NCBI GenBank assembly: GCA_039619475.1
Contig: CM077115.1
Location: 538,316,315-538,380,314 of the forward strand
Length of the DNA stretch: 64,000 bases
Source: Icerya purchasi
Taxonomy: Eukaryota > Arthropoda > Insecta > Hemiptera > Monophlebidae
Reading direction: 5' to 3'
The position numbers were made by a program, and so were the translations under genes. Each line of letters opens with the position of its first letter. Position 1 is the stretch's first letter. Below, in pieces: positions 53,520 to 64,000 of the stretch. The notes beneath the pieces were generated by a model. The model ran no database searches. It had not been told where the DNA came from and worked only from the letters and a program-made list of their open reading frames with translations.

Positions 53520-54790
53520 GTCCAGAAATGCCACCGCGAAATTAAATTTAAAAAAAATGAAATACGGTTTCGTTCCCGACGAATAGCGATATTTCTAATG
53601 ATATATCACAAACCTAAACAAAAAAATTTTTTTTTTCAAAATTTTGAATTTTCGGTGCCCCACAGGTCTCAGTCTAAAGTTGGGGTCCGATTGTCTTAAA
53701 TCAGAGAAATATACGTAGAGTCGCGTGTTTTCTACCATGTTCCAAATTTATAGATGTAATACTCGCGTCGCAAGAAGGGGGCCGCTAATTGGAGCTGACG
53801 CTTTTTTAAACTTTACGTTAACTTTGAAAGTTTGGTTAAGAAAATGAAATTTGGTTTCGTTCCCGACTACTAGAGATCTTTCTAATGATATATCACAGGC
53901 CCAAGAAAAAAAAAAATTTTTTTCCAAGATCTCGAGCTTTCGGTGCCCCGAGGGTCCAATTTTAAAGCTGGAAACTCGGATGTTCCAAACTAGAGAAATA
54001 TACGTGGAAGCGCATATTTTTAACCGTGTTCAAAATTTTTATCGGTAATATTCGCGGCGCTAGGGGGGGGGGCACGTCATTTTTCGCGCTTTTTTGAACT
54101 TTACGGCAACTTTGAAATTTTCGTTAAGGAAATGAAATTCGGTTTTGTTCCCGACAAATAGCGATCTTTCCATCGATATATCGCATGCCTGTAAAAAAAA
54201 ATATTTTTTTACAAAATTTTGAGCTTTCGTCGCCCCGAGGGTCCAGTTTTAAATTTGGAAATCCGGATGTTCCAAACTAGAGAAATATACGGGTATGTGC
54301 GTATTTTTAGCCCAATTCAAAATTTTTAACTACAATACTCGCTTCGCTAAGGGGGGGACACGCCATTTTTTGCGGTTTTTTGAACTTTTGGGCAACTTTA
54401 CACAACTTTTGCGCCAACATTTTTGGATTTTATGAAAGTACTCCTGCATTGTAGTTTATATTTTGAATTTCAGCGTTATAAGTTTATCTAGTGACAAGTT
54501 ATCATTTTTTAAGTGATTTTTGAGGTCGTTTTATGTACCATATTATATATTCTTGACGGTTTTTTGGGTTTTTTGCCGCCCAGGTTAATCGGTCAACTTC
54601 AAGTTATAGATCGTTTTAAAGATAATTTTAATTGTAATTTATGTTCCAAATTTGAAGTTTATAAGTCAAGCCGTTCGTGAATTATTGATTTTTATTTGAT
54701 ATTTTTGTCATTTGTGTACCATCTTATAAGGATTCCGTACATTATATGTATACGGTATCCTAAAAATGAGTCCATCTCAACTGGCACCGG
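53520..54790 (+). repeat. Composite repeat, copy 2
   Basis: Three to four ~320-bp units like those at 50.8-51.5 kb, then the same tail (54420-54770) ending GATTCCGTACATTATATG. Unit boundaries carry runs of G (GGGGGGGGGCACG). No frame is conserved between units. Confidence 0.75.
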
Positions 54791-55918
54791 AACAGGGAAA
54801 TGAGAAAAGCTGATTCAGCTCAAATGTCGCCAATGAACAGGGACAAGAGCAATCAGCTCAATGTATATATATATATATAAATGAATGTATGTTGTTCTGT
54901 ACGTCCTCCATAGACTCCAAAACTATCCATCTGATTTTTATGAAATTTGAACAGTTCACTTATGGAGCTACTAGAAACAATTTGGCTATCAAAAAACAAC
55001 AAATACAAAATCAATAAGTAGGTTGGATTCCTATGTTCTGGGACACAGTTCCAATTATTGCCACCAGGGGATGTAGGAGAGCTTGCGTTGCATTAGTGTT
55101 GTGACAGTACAAGGAACTACACCCCATACAATGAAACTTCTAATGTACTAAAGTATGCAAAAGTGTTAATGTTGCATTAGTGTTGGGTCGGTACAAGGAA
55201 CTACATCCTTACAATGAAGTCTTTAGGACATAAAGGTATGCAAGAGCACTAGTGAGTAGCTAATAAATACCACACCTAGAGACTCTCGCTAATCTGAACT
55301 CCAATTTGTGTCCAGCTGCTCAAAAGTCACCCTAATTCATGTCCAGGTGCTCAAATTTAACCTGCGTTTCCCCAGTTCCCCAATTTTCTCAGACAGTTCT
55401 GCTAATCTGAACCTTGAAACTGTGTCCGGTGGTCGAAAACTACCCCATCTAATTTATCAGGGGGCGCAAACTAACTTCAATTAATGTCCAGGTGGTCAAA
55501 TTTAACCAAAGTACCCCAGATTCTCCTGTCCCATTCTCAGCGGTCCCGATAATCCGAATACGATCTTTGGCAACCCTCAACCTTTGGACTATTATGCTCC
55601 AGTAATCCAATCATCCAATAGTCCTGGAGAAGGACCCCAACCCCAATTCTTATGTCATAGCCATAAAGTAACCTATATTTTAATATTTTCTTGTATATAA
55701 TTAAATTATAACCCAATTTCCCATCAGGGGATCCAGAGTTCACCTAAGTATACCCCCAAACAGTACAACCTGCTAATCCAAACACCCGCCTGGAGAAAGG
55801 GGACCCAGCTCAAGTTCTCCTAGGCTTTTACAGACCAATAATCCGAATGCTGATTGACTGGAAAGGGCCCCCACATATATTTCCATATTTACTTGTATAT
55901 ATTTAAATTATAACCCCA
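54791..55918. repeat. Low-copy region with short direct repeats
   Basis: Phrases repeat loosely: TGTCCAGxTGxTCAAA (55310-55500), CTGCTAATCxGAA, and CCTGGAGAAxGGxCCC (55620, 55790). A TA tract is at ~54864. No gene is seen. Confidence 0.45.
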
Positions 55919-57503
55919 ATTTTTTTTTTTTTTTTTTTTTTTTTTGTTTGAAATAAGTTGTGGGTCTCACAGGGCAAATATGCCCGTTGTGTGAGTGCCC
56001 GACACTATTCAAAAAAAAATATACAATATAAAAATTATAATTTATCTTAACTTATTCTATAATCATAATATTAGTACTCTAGCGTTAAGATTAAGTATAA
56101 ATATATATACGCATGCAACTACGTAACACGCCCCGTAATACGTATCTGTACATTATTACATGCCGACAGCTCAATATTTAAAATAGGAAACATAATCTTC
56201 TTTACGACTTAATGTCCGGTAAAGACACTAGGAAGTCAAAAACAAAAACGTAAAAAGAAAGGAGCATTAAAAGGTAGAGAGATTCAGAACGTAGCTTGTT
56301 GTTTAATCTTTGCACCATTCCTTTAACCAATTTTCCACCTCCTTTTTCCACACACCAATTCTTTTTTCCTCTAATATATGATTCGGGATTGTACTTATTA
56401 ATTTAATTAAAACCGAATTATCCGTATTATCAATTCGCAGATTTACCCCACGAGGATAGATGTAGTATGTATTACTTTGGTTTCTTGTCAATCTAGTTTT
56501 TTGCCTAGATGGTAATTTTATATTATTGACGTTAAATTCTAGTAGTCTGTAATAATAATAGTACATCTTGGGGGACATTTCATTGTTTTCCTTCCACCAT
56601 GTTGATCCAGGGACGTTTTGCTTCCAATGGGGGAGTATGAGTTTCAAACACCTCTTTTGTATTTTACTTATTTTATTTATTTCAGTTTTCTTAGCCTCGC
56701 CCCACATTTGGATTCCATATAAAATTCTAGACATTATAATTGAGTTATAGTATATACGTAGTGTTTGATATGATAGTACCTGCTTTATTTTATATAAAGC
56801 TGGAATTGTCTGTCCTATTTTTGAGTTTAAACTTAAAATGTGTTTTTTCCAAATCAGGGATTTATCTATATATACACCTAAATATTTAAAGTCATTTACG
56901 TTTTCTAACAGTGTACAAGGACATAAATGGGTGTTGATATTTACATGAAGCTCATGAATGCAATTGTTACTGAGGAGGATAATTCGCGGATCGCGTATTT
57001 TATATTTAGAACTATTCCGAATGTGTAATACTTTTGATTTATTTATGTTTATACATAACTTTCTATCATGTGCCCATTTACTAAAATTATCTACATCATC
57101 TTGTAGTAATTTTTCCGCCATCTCAAAATTGTTGTGCTCGATTAACAAAGCAATATCATGAGCAAAAACATACCTTTGCATTTTTAATATGTTTGTGTAA
57201 CGAGTTGGTATAAATAAGAAAAAGAATCGGGGCCAATATGGTACCCTGACCTACTCCATAATGAATATTTTTTTCATTACTTATATTCCCTGCAATTTTG
57301 ACCATACTTTTCCTATTTGTTATATAATTCTTAAACCACTCAAGTTGATTGTTTTTAATGCCTAGATTTTCTAAATCCTTGATCAGTAATTCATGATCAA
57401 CTAAATCAAACGCTTTGGATAGGTCAATAAATGAAATTAACCTAGCCTCCCCCAGAGTTTCTATAATCCGAACATCAACCTTGCCAGGAACGATCTCCGT
57501 CAT
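55919..57503 (-). mobile_element. Jockey-like LINE, copy 2 (5'-truncated, poly(A)-tailed)
   Basis: Poly(T) at 55919-55945 is its tail on the minus strand. The 3' UTR repeats the TGTCGGGCACTCACACAACG block of copy 1. Coding pieces: 57156-57503 has FIDLSKAFDLVDHELL and GVGQGTILAPILFLIYTN. Piece 56303-57181 starts where YADD should be, but reads FAHD, and continues to the C-terminal WKKEVENWLKEWCKD. A frameshift joins them. Confidence 0.85.
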
Positions 57504-59950
57504 ATTATAATATATAATTTACTTGCTTATCCACACATGTCTTATTTTTTACAATTATTATTTTTCACGTAATAACCCAACCTCTGCTCCGTTGTCTAAA
57601 CATATCCGGTTATTCAAAACATTTACAAATGAACCAATAATTTATATTGTAACGGTTCTAAACGTTAGCTTGGTCCTCAGGGATGCCAACCAAGAGGTTT
57701 TATCCTCGTGGATTTTATTTTCTTTTTAGTTTTTAACAAAATTTTAAAATATGAGGTTTTGAACAGATTACTTTCAGAACTTTTTATAACGAACAATATA
57801 TTATTAAAAAGTACACCTATCTTTCTTTGCCGGTCGACCGCTGAAGAACAATATTAATTTATGAATACGGCAACAATAATATATATAATGAATTAACGAT
57901 AAAATAAAATGGTATGTAACACTGTTGCCGGCAGTGGTCCGTGGTCCGTGAGTTTGCGGTGCGTTGACTGGCTGATGAATTCCAATAGTCGCGATTCGTT
58001 TGTTTTTTCCCGAATTTAAGTTTCCGTTATTAACGATTTTTTGTCACCTTTACCGGTACGATCGAACACATTTCAACGATAGGTAAAAAACTTCTTATAA
58101 TACGAACTCTTCGGAGGTACGAGACATAACTCAGTGGCGGTAGAAAAAGAACTAACTGACTGACTGTAAAACTGCGACTCTCGCTAAAATCTTCATCTCG
58201 ATTTTCCAAAATTTCGACCGCCTACTCGACCGTGACCGCTGGACTTGGCCGAATCAGGTAGATCCTTTTTGTTTCCTGCGGGATGCTGATTGGCTGGTCC
58301 CACCGACAACAGTTCCAGGCACGCGCACACTCGCACCCGCACCACACATTCCAAATTATTTTTATTTTTATTTATTTTTGTTTATTATTATTTTTTAGAA
58401 ATATATATGAGTTCCATGTAATGGGCATATTACAATATCTATAGCCTACAACTAACCTTAGTCCCCTCTGCCCCTTCCACCATCTTTCCCCGATCGACTA
58501 TAATGTACATTTATTTATTTTTTCTTATCCTCCGATCATCCTACCTGCTGTCGATCTCTAACACCCAATCATGTGCATTTATCTAACATAACGTTAATGC
58601 CCATGAAAGAGCCCATGCCGATCACGTGCACCGACCATTCCCGGGCACACTAGCTGCTAGTGTCACTACTGGTCATAATAATTTTTCATGTCTAAATATT
58701 ATAGAATTAGTCTAGGTATATTTTTTTACACTTTCGATAATTTCTTCCGATCGTTCATAATTTTTTTTCTCCGGTTCTAAAAATAATTCCATCTACGTTA
58801 TGACCACAATGAATGCGCACCGCATGTTCCCCCGCACACATCTGCTGTTACTAGTTTCCCTACTGAACCATAATAATTTATTCCAAGTCCAAGTATCATA
58901 AAATTTTTTAAGTACATTTTTCTTTTTCACGCTTACAATCATTTCTTCCCAGTGTTCATAATTTTTTTATATATTTTTAGCGTTTCTAAAAATTCGTTCA
59001 TCCCTCCCTGTCCATCCATGCCAAATCTTTCATAATTTATTTTCCAGAACCCGGTAAACCATCAACTATTGCAGAAACACCCTGTCTCAAACACTTATAT
59101 TACTATCAATTATTATGTATTATTGACAGATTATTTTTTCCAAAAGCCTTTCGAAAATTTTTCCCGTTCATACATATTTTTCATTTGCATAATATCCATT
59201 TCCATGCACGCATGTTTCCATAGCAAATTATAATATGTTTTATTTATTTTTTCAACTCCACTCAGACTTCATACACGCTCCACTGGCACACTCACCAATA
59301 GTTTCCTTATTGAATGTGTACATTTTTTCTGCATTTACCGCAGGAGTGTAGCACGCACATCAGTCCTGCACACACACAATGCGTTGTCATATATTTAATT
59401 TTTAATTACCCATCTTCAATTATTTTTACTGGTATTATTTTTTCATACCTAATCACTCCATCAAACATACTTTACATTATGAAAATAATTTTAACCTTTC
59501 GATAGAGAAAATTTCCAATCACTAAATAATTTTTATCACCATCATAATTATTTTTGATATTAATCATATCACTACAAATATAATTTTTTATTTAATAACT
59601 CATATGCATACCAGAACGCTTCGCGATATTGTTGTTGCAAACTCCAGTCTTTCTTTTCTAGGAATCGGGAACCTCTGCAGCTATACATCTAGTTGTTACA
59701 CCAGCCTTTGTATGCAAGGGTCGTGTATCTTCAAGGTCACTTGTGGGCCACATGCTATTTACTGTTATTGGGCAGAAGAATATTTTTTAGACTTGTACCC
59801 ACCTGTGCATACACATGCACACGCACATAAAAATTAACATTATTGTCGTGGCCATGGATCTCTACATTTCTAAGAAAAACAATCGCTGCTCCGTAGTCTA
59901 TGATGTCCCCCTCTACCCTGTCTCTCCATTTGTCCACAACATTATTGAAG
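57504..59950. other. Noncoding stretch; possible LTR start
   Basis: TGTAACGGTTCTAAACGTTAG at 57648 resembles the start of gypsy-type LTRs and the motif at 53479, but I found no second end. The rest is AT-rich with no gene. Confidence 0.4.
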
Positions 59951-59995
59951 CTTCTATCATGTACCAGCATTTACGACCTTTTACAACAGGATAAT

Positions 59996-62490
59996 TTACG
60001 ACGTCCATACACCTTTTCTAGGCATCTTAGTGAAAGCGGTCAATCTCTCCCGCTGAACCCAGTTTTTCATACACGTTACACAACGATATAATACATAGTT
60101 CAGGGCTTCGGCTTCCACTGCACGTTTCTGGAGGTCCCGTTTGATAGTGTTAACATGAATATCATACTGCCGTTTGGTAAGAGCATCCTGCAGAACGATC
60201 GCGTCCGAAACATTTACTAGCATGCTTATGTAACTGATCTATACACTAAAGACATCTTTAAACATCTCTTTAACTGTTCCTGTTAAGCTGGTGGTGAGTA
60301 ATGGCCTCACACAACCATTTGCCAATAACCACATTGTCATCAATCGCATCAGCTTCAATCACTTCTGTACAGCCATGTAGTAAATGTTATCTTCCTTATT
60401 ATAATCTTATGTTTTAACACTGTTACACTATTTTTCTCATTTTTAACTAATTATAGCCAGTTTTCTACTATTTCACCCCATTTTCATACATTTTAGCACT
60501 TTTACACTGTTTTTGTCAATTTTTCATGATCTTTGTTATTTTTTTTTTCTTCCAGCTCTTTACTATACCAATTTTCAGCCGCGATAACCTTCTCTAGGCT
60601 TCCTTTTAGCCCCTCCGCCTCCGTCAGGCACATCCGCACTTAGCGACCACCACCGTAGTAGAATGTTTTAGGTATTACATGGAGGTCTCCACTTGCATAT
60701 GGAGGTGTACTGGTTGAATCGATCACATCTTTGAGCGGGTGGTCTGATGCATCAAATCGGTAGTTGTCTTCGGTCATTCTACTGCTAGAGAATCCGTTCA
60801 ACATCTTCAACGTGATTATTATGCTGATGTGTGGTAAAAGTGTCCAGTTCAAACGTGTCCTAGATGTTGACCAGACATCTGCCCAGAACATTCACACAGC
60901 TACTCAGTACAGTAAGGATATCTTTAAGCGTCCCTTCCCACCATAACCGTTCCTATTAGGCTGGTGAGAGCAAGGGCATCCTGCAACCATTTACCAATTA
61001 CCATGTTCTTATCAATCACCGCTGCACAGGCATGTAGGAAATGTTTTCCTCCATATAATATTCTCACGTTTTAACACTGTTATGCCAATTCCATCGTCTT
61101 TAGGTAATTATAGACAATTTTACCCTATTTCTCATCATTTTTCTTTACATTTTAGCACTTTTACATTGTTTTCATCAATTTTTGATATTTCTCACCATTT
61201 TCCTTTGTTTTAGCACCTTTCACACAACTTTCCTCAGTTTTTCACTGTCTGTGTAAGGTTTTTTGTTTTTTCCAATTCTTAACTACGTTATTCTTTGTCT
61301 GCAAATGCTTCAGGAATATTTTCTACTATATCTATAACCAATCAATGCTAATATAACTTGCTAACCTATGATACAATGTGGTGTGTATATGTATGTGTGA
61401 GCGAGGACGGGTGATTTTATATGTGTGTGCTTTTGCGCGTGAATGTGTGAGTCCATGCTAGTATGTGCAGGTGCGACATGCACGTGATTATTACATCGTT
61501 GTAGTCATTTGTTATCGTCGTTGTAGACATAATCAAAATTATAAAAATTATAAAAACATATTTGTCAACATAATAACCTGAAATTAACATTAGTACATTC
61601 CATCAGGTGCACCACCACTGATAAAATATACTTTAAAGGCAGAGTTAAAATGTGTGGCGGCCAGTGGGGAAATAGCCGTGACTGAAATGTCCACTAGATA
61701 TACGGTTTTCCGTATCAATTTTAAGAAGATGTATATTTTTCTGTAAATTGGGAATAGTAGTCTTGAATAGTATGCAAGGTGACAGAGCGTCGATTATAAT
61801 ATGCAGGTCCATAAGCCCGCTCGTTTTAAGCCGATGAGAGCAAGGGACTCATGCAACTATTTCCCAATCACATCCATCACATAAGCCTCAATCGCATGCA
61901 CGGTCATGCAGGAATTGTTTCCCTCATCATATTCTTATGCTTTAAACACCATTTTCCTCAATTTAAATAATTATAGCTAATTTTCCACCAGTTCACTTCA
62001 TTTTTTTAAATTTTACTACTTTTAAATTGTTTTAGTCAATTTCTGCTATTTCTCACCATTTTCAAGTGTTTTTTTTTAGCACCTTTCACACAACTTTTCT
62101 CAATTTTCACAATCTTTGTAAGGGTTTTTTTTTTTTCTTCCAAATCTTTACTATGTCGATAGTCGTCAGTGATAACCATCCCTAATTTTTCTTTCGGGCT
62201 CTATACTTCGTCTGTGCTCATCTCAAGCTTAGCAATTGACGCGGCCGTTGAACGTTGTTGCGCAGCAACCGCGATCTCCATTTGATTATTGGGTTTACCA
62301 GTCGCATCTTTGAGTGCATGGTCTGTTATATCCAGTCAGACTGTGTCTTCGCTCGCCCGATGCTGGAGATTCCGTTTGATATCTTCAACAGACTATCGTG
62401 TTTACGTTTAATAAGAGCATTCATACGGTCTGAGACGTATACTGCACGTTTACCCAGCACATTCACAGAGATACTCCATACACTAGGTTG
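59996..62490 (-). pseudogene. Array of decayed copies of the Polinton coiled-coil gene family
   Basis: Four partial units read leftward (about 62490-62240, 61930-61800, 61070-60770, 60390-59996). Each matches parts of the protein at 2292-2840. The HGKRLLHVG region appears as GGKHFLHAC, the VVIGRR region as MVIGKWL, and the VNMMGRRLTNV region as VNVLGRCLVNI. The coiled-coil start DTITKRQHDDNV appears as DALTKRQYDIHV. Stops and frameshifts interrupt all of them. Similar AT-rich spacers (60395-60555, 61061-61290, 61925-62145) precede three units, so the array arose by tandem duplication of gene plus spacer. Between units, 61592-61794 is an open 67-codon leftward stretch ending VYFISGGAPDGMY, which I cannot place. 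Confidence 0.65.
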
Positions 62491-62509
62491 TTTTGGATGG
62501 AAATGGGGG

Positions 62510-63290
62510 TGGGGTAGTGATACGGATTCGGTACTTTTGGCGCTATTTTTTGTTCGACGTTCGAGCTAGAAATTATTCTTCGATTTATTCATTAATTCTC
62601 GGCTTCTCGAACGTCGATATATTTTACATCGCCGCTTTGTCGTGTCTTGGTTGCTTATTTGGCCGATGCCAAAAATCCCCGAGGTCAGTGGCGTGATCGT
62701 CGAGTACACGGTCGCGCTGGGGTAGAGACTTTATAGTGTCTGGGTGGTAGTGGTCAGCAGCTAAGACAATGATATGCGCGTGCGGCAAGAAGCGCTAAAT
62801 AAGATGTGCCGAGTAATGTCGAGCCGAGAGAATATTGTAAAAGGCAGGGTAATTTACGCGGTATTATTATAAGAAATGTTCTAGAAAATTCGGCTGTTAT
62901 AATATTAATTGATAAGGTACCGGGTAATTTCAGCGATTGACTATGTCGTTCGGTAAAAGCCCATCGTGTACCAAAATCTTCGTTCGTGCATCTTGCACTG
63001 TAATCCGATCGACAGTTAATTGGTTGCTCGAGTCAATAACGGTCGTTCGTTAATTTTGTCGTGAGACTACGCTGTCGCGTGCGCGATTTTACCCTAGTCA
63101 TTGTTAATTTCTGCGTATATTCATCATAATTAATCGAAATTTCGTTTTTGTGTAATTTTTTACTAATCAACACCGCATTTCTTTTTCTCTTACGGATTTA
63201 TTACGCGGTCGCGTCGTTTTGTCTGTGATTTTTTTGAATACATACGTTTTTTTTACAAAAGGTTTCATTTGGACACGTGGTGGGCTCGTG
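62510..63290. other. Possible LTR, related to 25830-26260
   Basis: Shares ordered blocks with 25830-26260 (see there). TGGTGGGCTCGTGACATC at ~63278 could be a primer-binding-site-like sequence after an LTR, but this is weak. Confidence 0.3.
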
Positions 63291-64000
63291 ACATCTCCAC
63301 CGGGGAGACATTACCGCCTTCGACCGGCGGATTTCGCGAATTCTTTATATATTTCTTTTTTACCTTAAAAGCCTAGAGCTCTGCTCGGCAGAGTTAATCC
63401 GGTTGTGGTAGCCGTTACCTGCCACTGGCGCTCGTTATTTTTTGTTTATATTTTTTTTTATAGTTTCTAGTTTTTCTTGTAAAAGTCAATTAAAATAAGA
63501 AAAAGAAAGAAAAATCCAGAAGGAAAACCTAAGAAGTAGTAATTGATATCAAATATCCATAACAAATAGAAGATATTCGTATTAATATATCACGGGTTCG
63601 ATCCAGAGCGACGACGAACTTATTACAAGAATAAATAAATAAATAAAATAATCGCTAATAGTCACGTGGAAGGCAATGGCAAGCCGCCACGTTCAACATC
63701 ATGTGCGCGCTAGGTCAGTACACAGCAGACAGACCCACACGGGACTGCACTGGTAGCGCGATAACAAGCGGTTACTATCAGTTCCGAATGTAGTCTTGCG
63801 TGTGTACACCTGCGTTGCATATAACAATTGCCTAGTACACTACCTATGTCTGTACAGCTGAGATGTACGAATAGGTAGTCGCCGACGCTCAGAAGCTGAG
63901 TACGGTACTATAAAGAAAATATATATATATATATATATATTTATATGAATATGTATGTATGATTAGATATATATATTGTAACAGTATTAGCGGTTCCCTT
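63291..64000. repeat. Repeat-rich end of window
   Basis: GGGTTCGATCC at 63594 resembles a tRNA B-box, but no A-box or cloverleaf is found upstream. The stretch 63660-63900 shares blocks with the repeat inserted at 37206-37599. A (TA)n tract lies at ~63921-63942, and TGTAACAG.ATTAGCGGTT at 63977 may be a further LTR start cut by the window. Confidence 0.4.

Noticed and set aside
63594..63604. tRNA gene or tRNA-derived SINE head suggested by GGGTTCGATCC
   Set aside because: No A-box, anticodon arm or acceptor stem can be drawn upstream, so only a B-box-like string remains.

Overview
The window looks like AT-rich genomic DNA of an arthropod, most likely an insect. This rests on the LINE families, on hAT, Merlin, gypsy and Polinton-type elements, and on eukaryotic promoter, splice and polyadenylation signals. 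The species cannot be named from the sequence. I recognise no host gene with confidence. Nearly everything I can name is mobile-element DNA, much of it nested.

The centrepiece is a complete Polinton/Maverick (adintovirus-like) element at 1564-21082 (19.5 kb). It has near-identical terminal inverted repeats of about 445 bp, begins AG and ends CT, and is flanked by a perfect 6-bp target duplication (GTCTTG). It inserted into an older LINE copy whose two halves lie on either side. Its left half is the virus-like core. A tightly packed leftward cluster encodes the packaging ATPase, a DUF8207-like protein, a chromodomain integrase and a coiled-coil protein. A rightward cluster encodes a phospholipase A2 protein, an adenain-type protease, the penton-like protein, a small basic protein, the double-jelly-roll capsid protein and an unassigned protein. 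A leftward protein-primed DNA polymerase B follows. TATA boxes precede most of the genes.

The right third of the Polinton (14.0-20.6 kb) is the unusual part. It is AT-rich and full of tandem repeats, but holds three accessory loci: a candidate two-exon gene ending in a PPPY motif (16663-17097), a protein with 26 cysteines built from a duplicated module (18181-18714), and a second, diverged copy of the polymerase N-terminal domain split into two ORFs by a one-base frame change (19136-20024).

The rest of the window (21-64 kb) is transposon debris. It includes an inverted-end repeat family (21.2-23.8 kb, second copy at 44.3 kb), a hAT element carrying a LINE (26.3-30.1 kb), a Helitron 3' end (30.8 kb), a Merlin transposase relic (36.0 kb), two copies of a Jockey-like LINE (37-38 and 56-57.5 kb) and a gypsy relic interrupted by other elements (39-42.5 kb). 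An RNase H LINE fragment lies at 40.8-41.9 kb and a 4-kb APE-RT LINE at 45.2-49.3 kb. A noncoding repeat family occurs at 31.8, 50.7 and 53.5 kb. At 60-62.5 kb there is an array of decayed units related to the Polinton coiled-coil gene. The window opens with a 770-bp foldback element.
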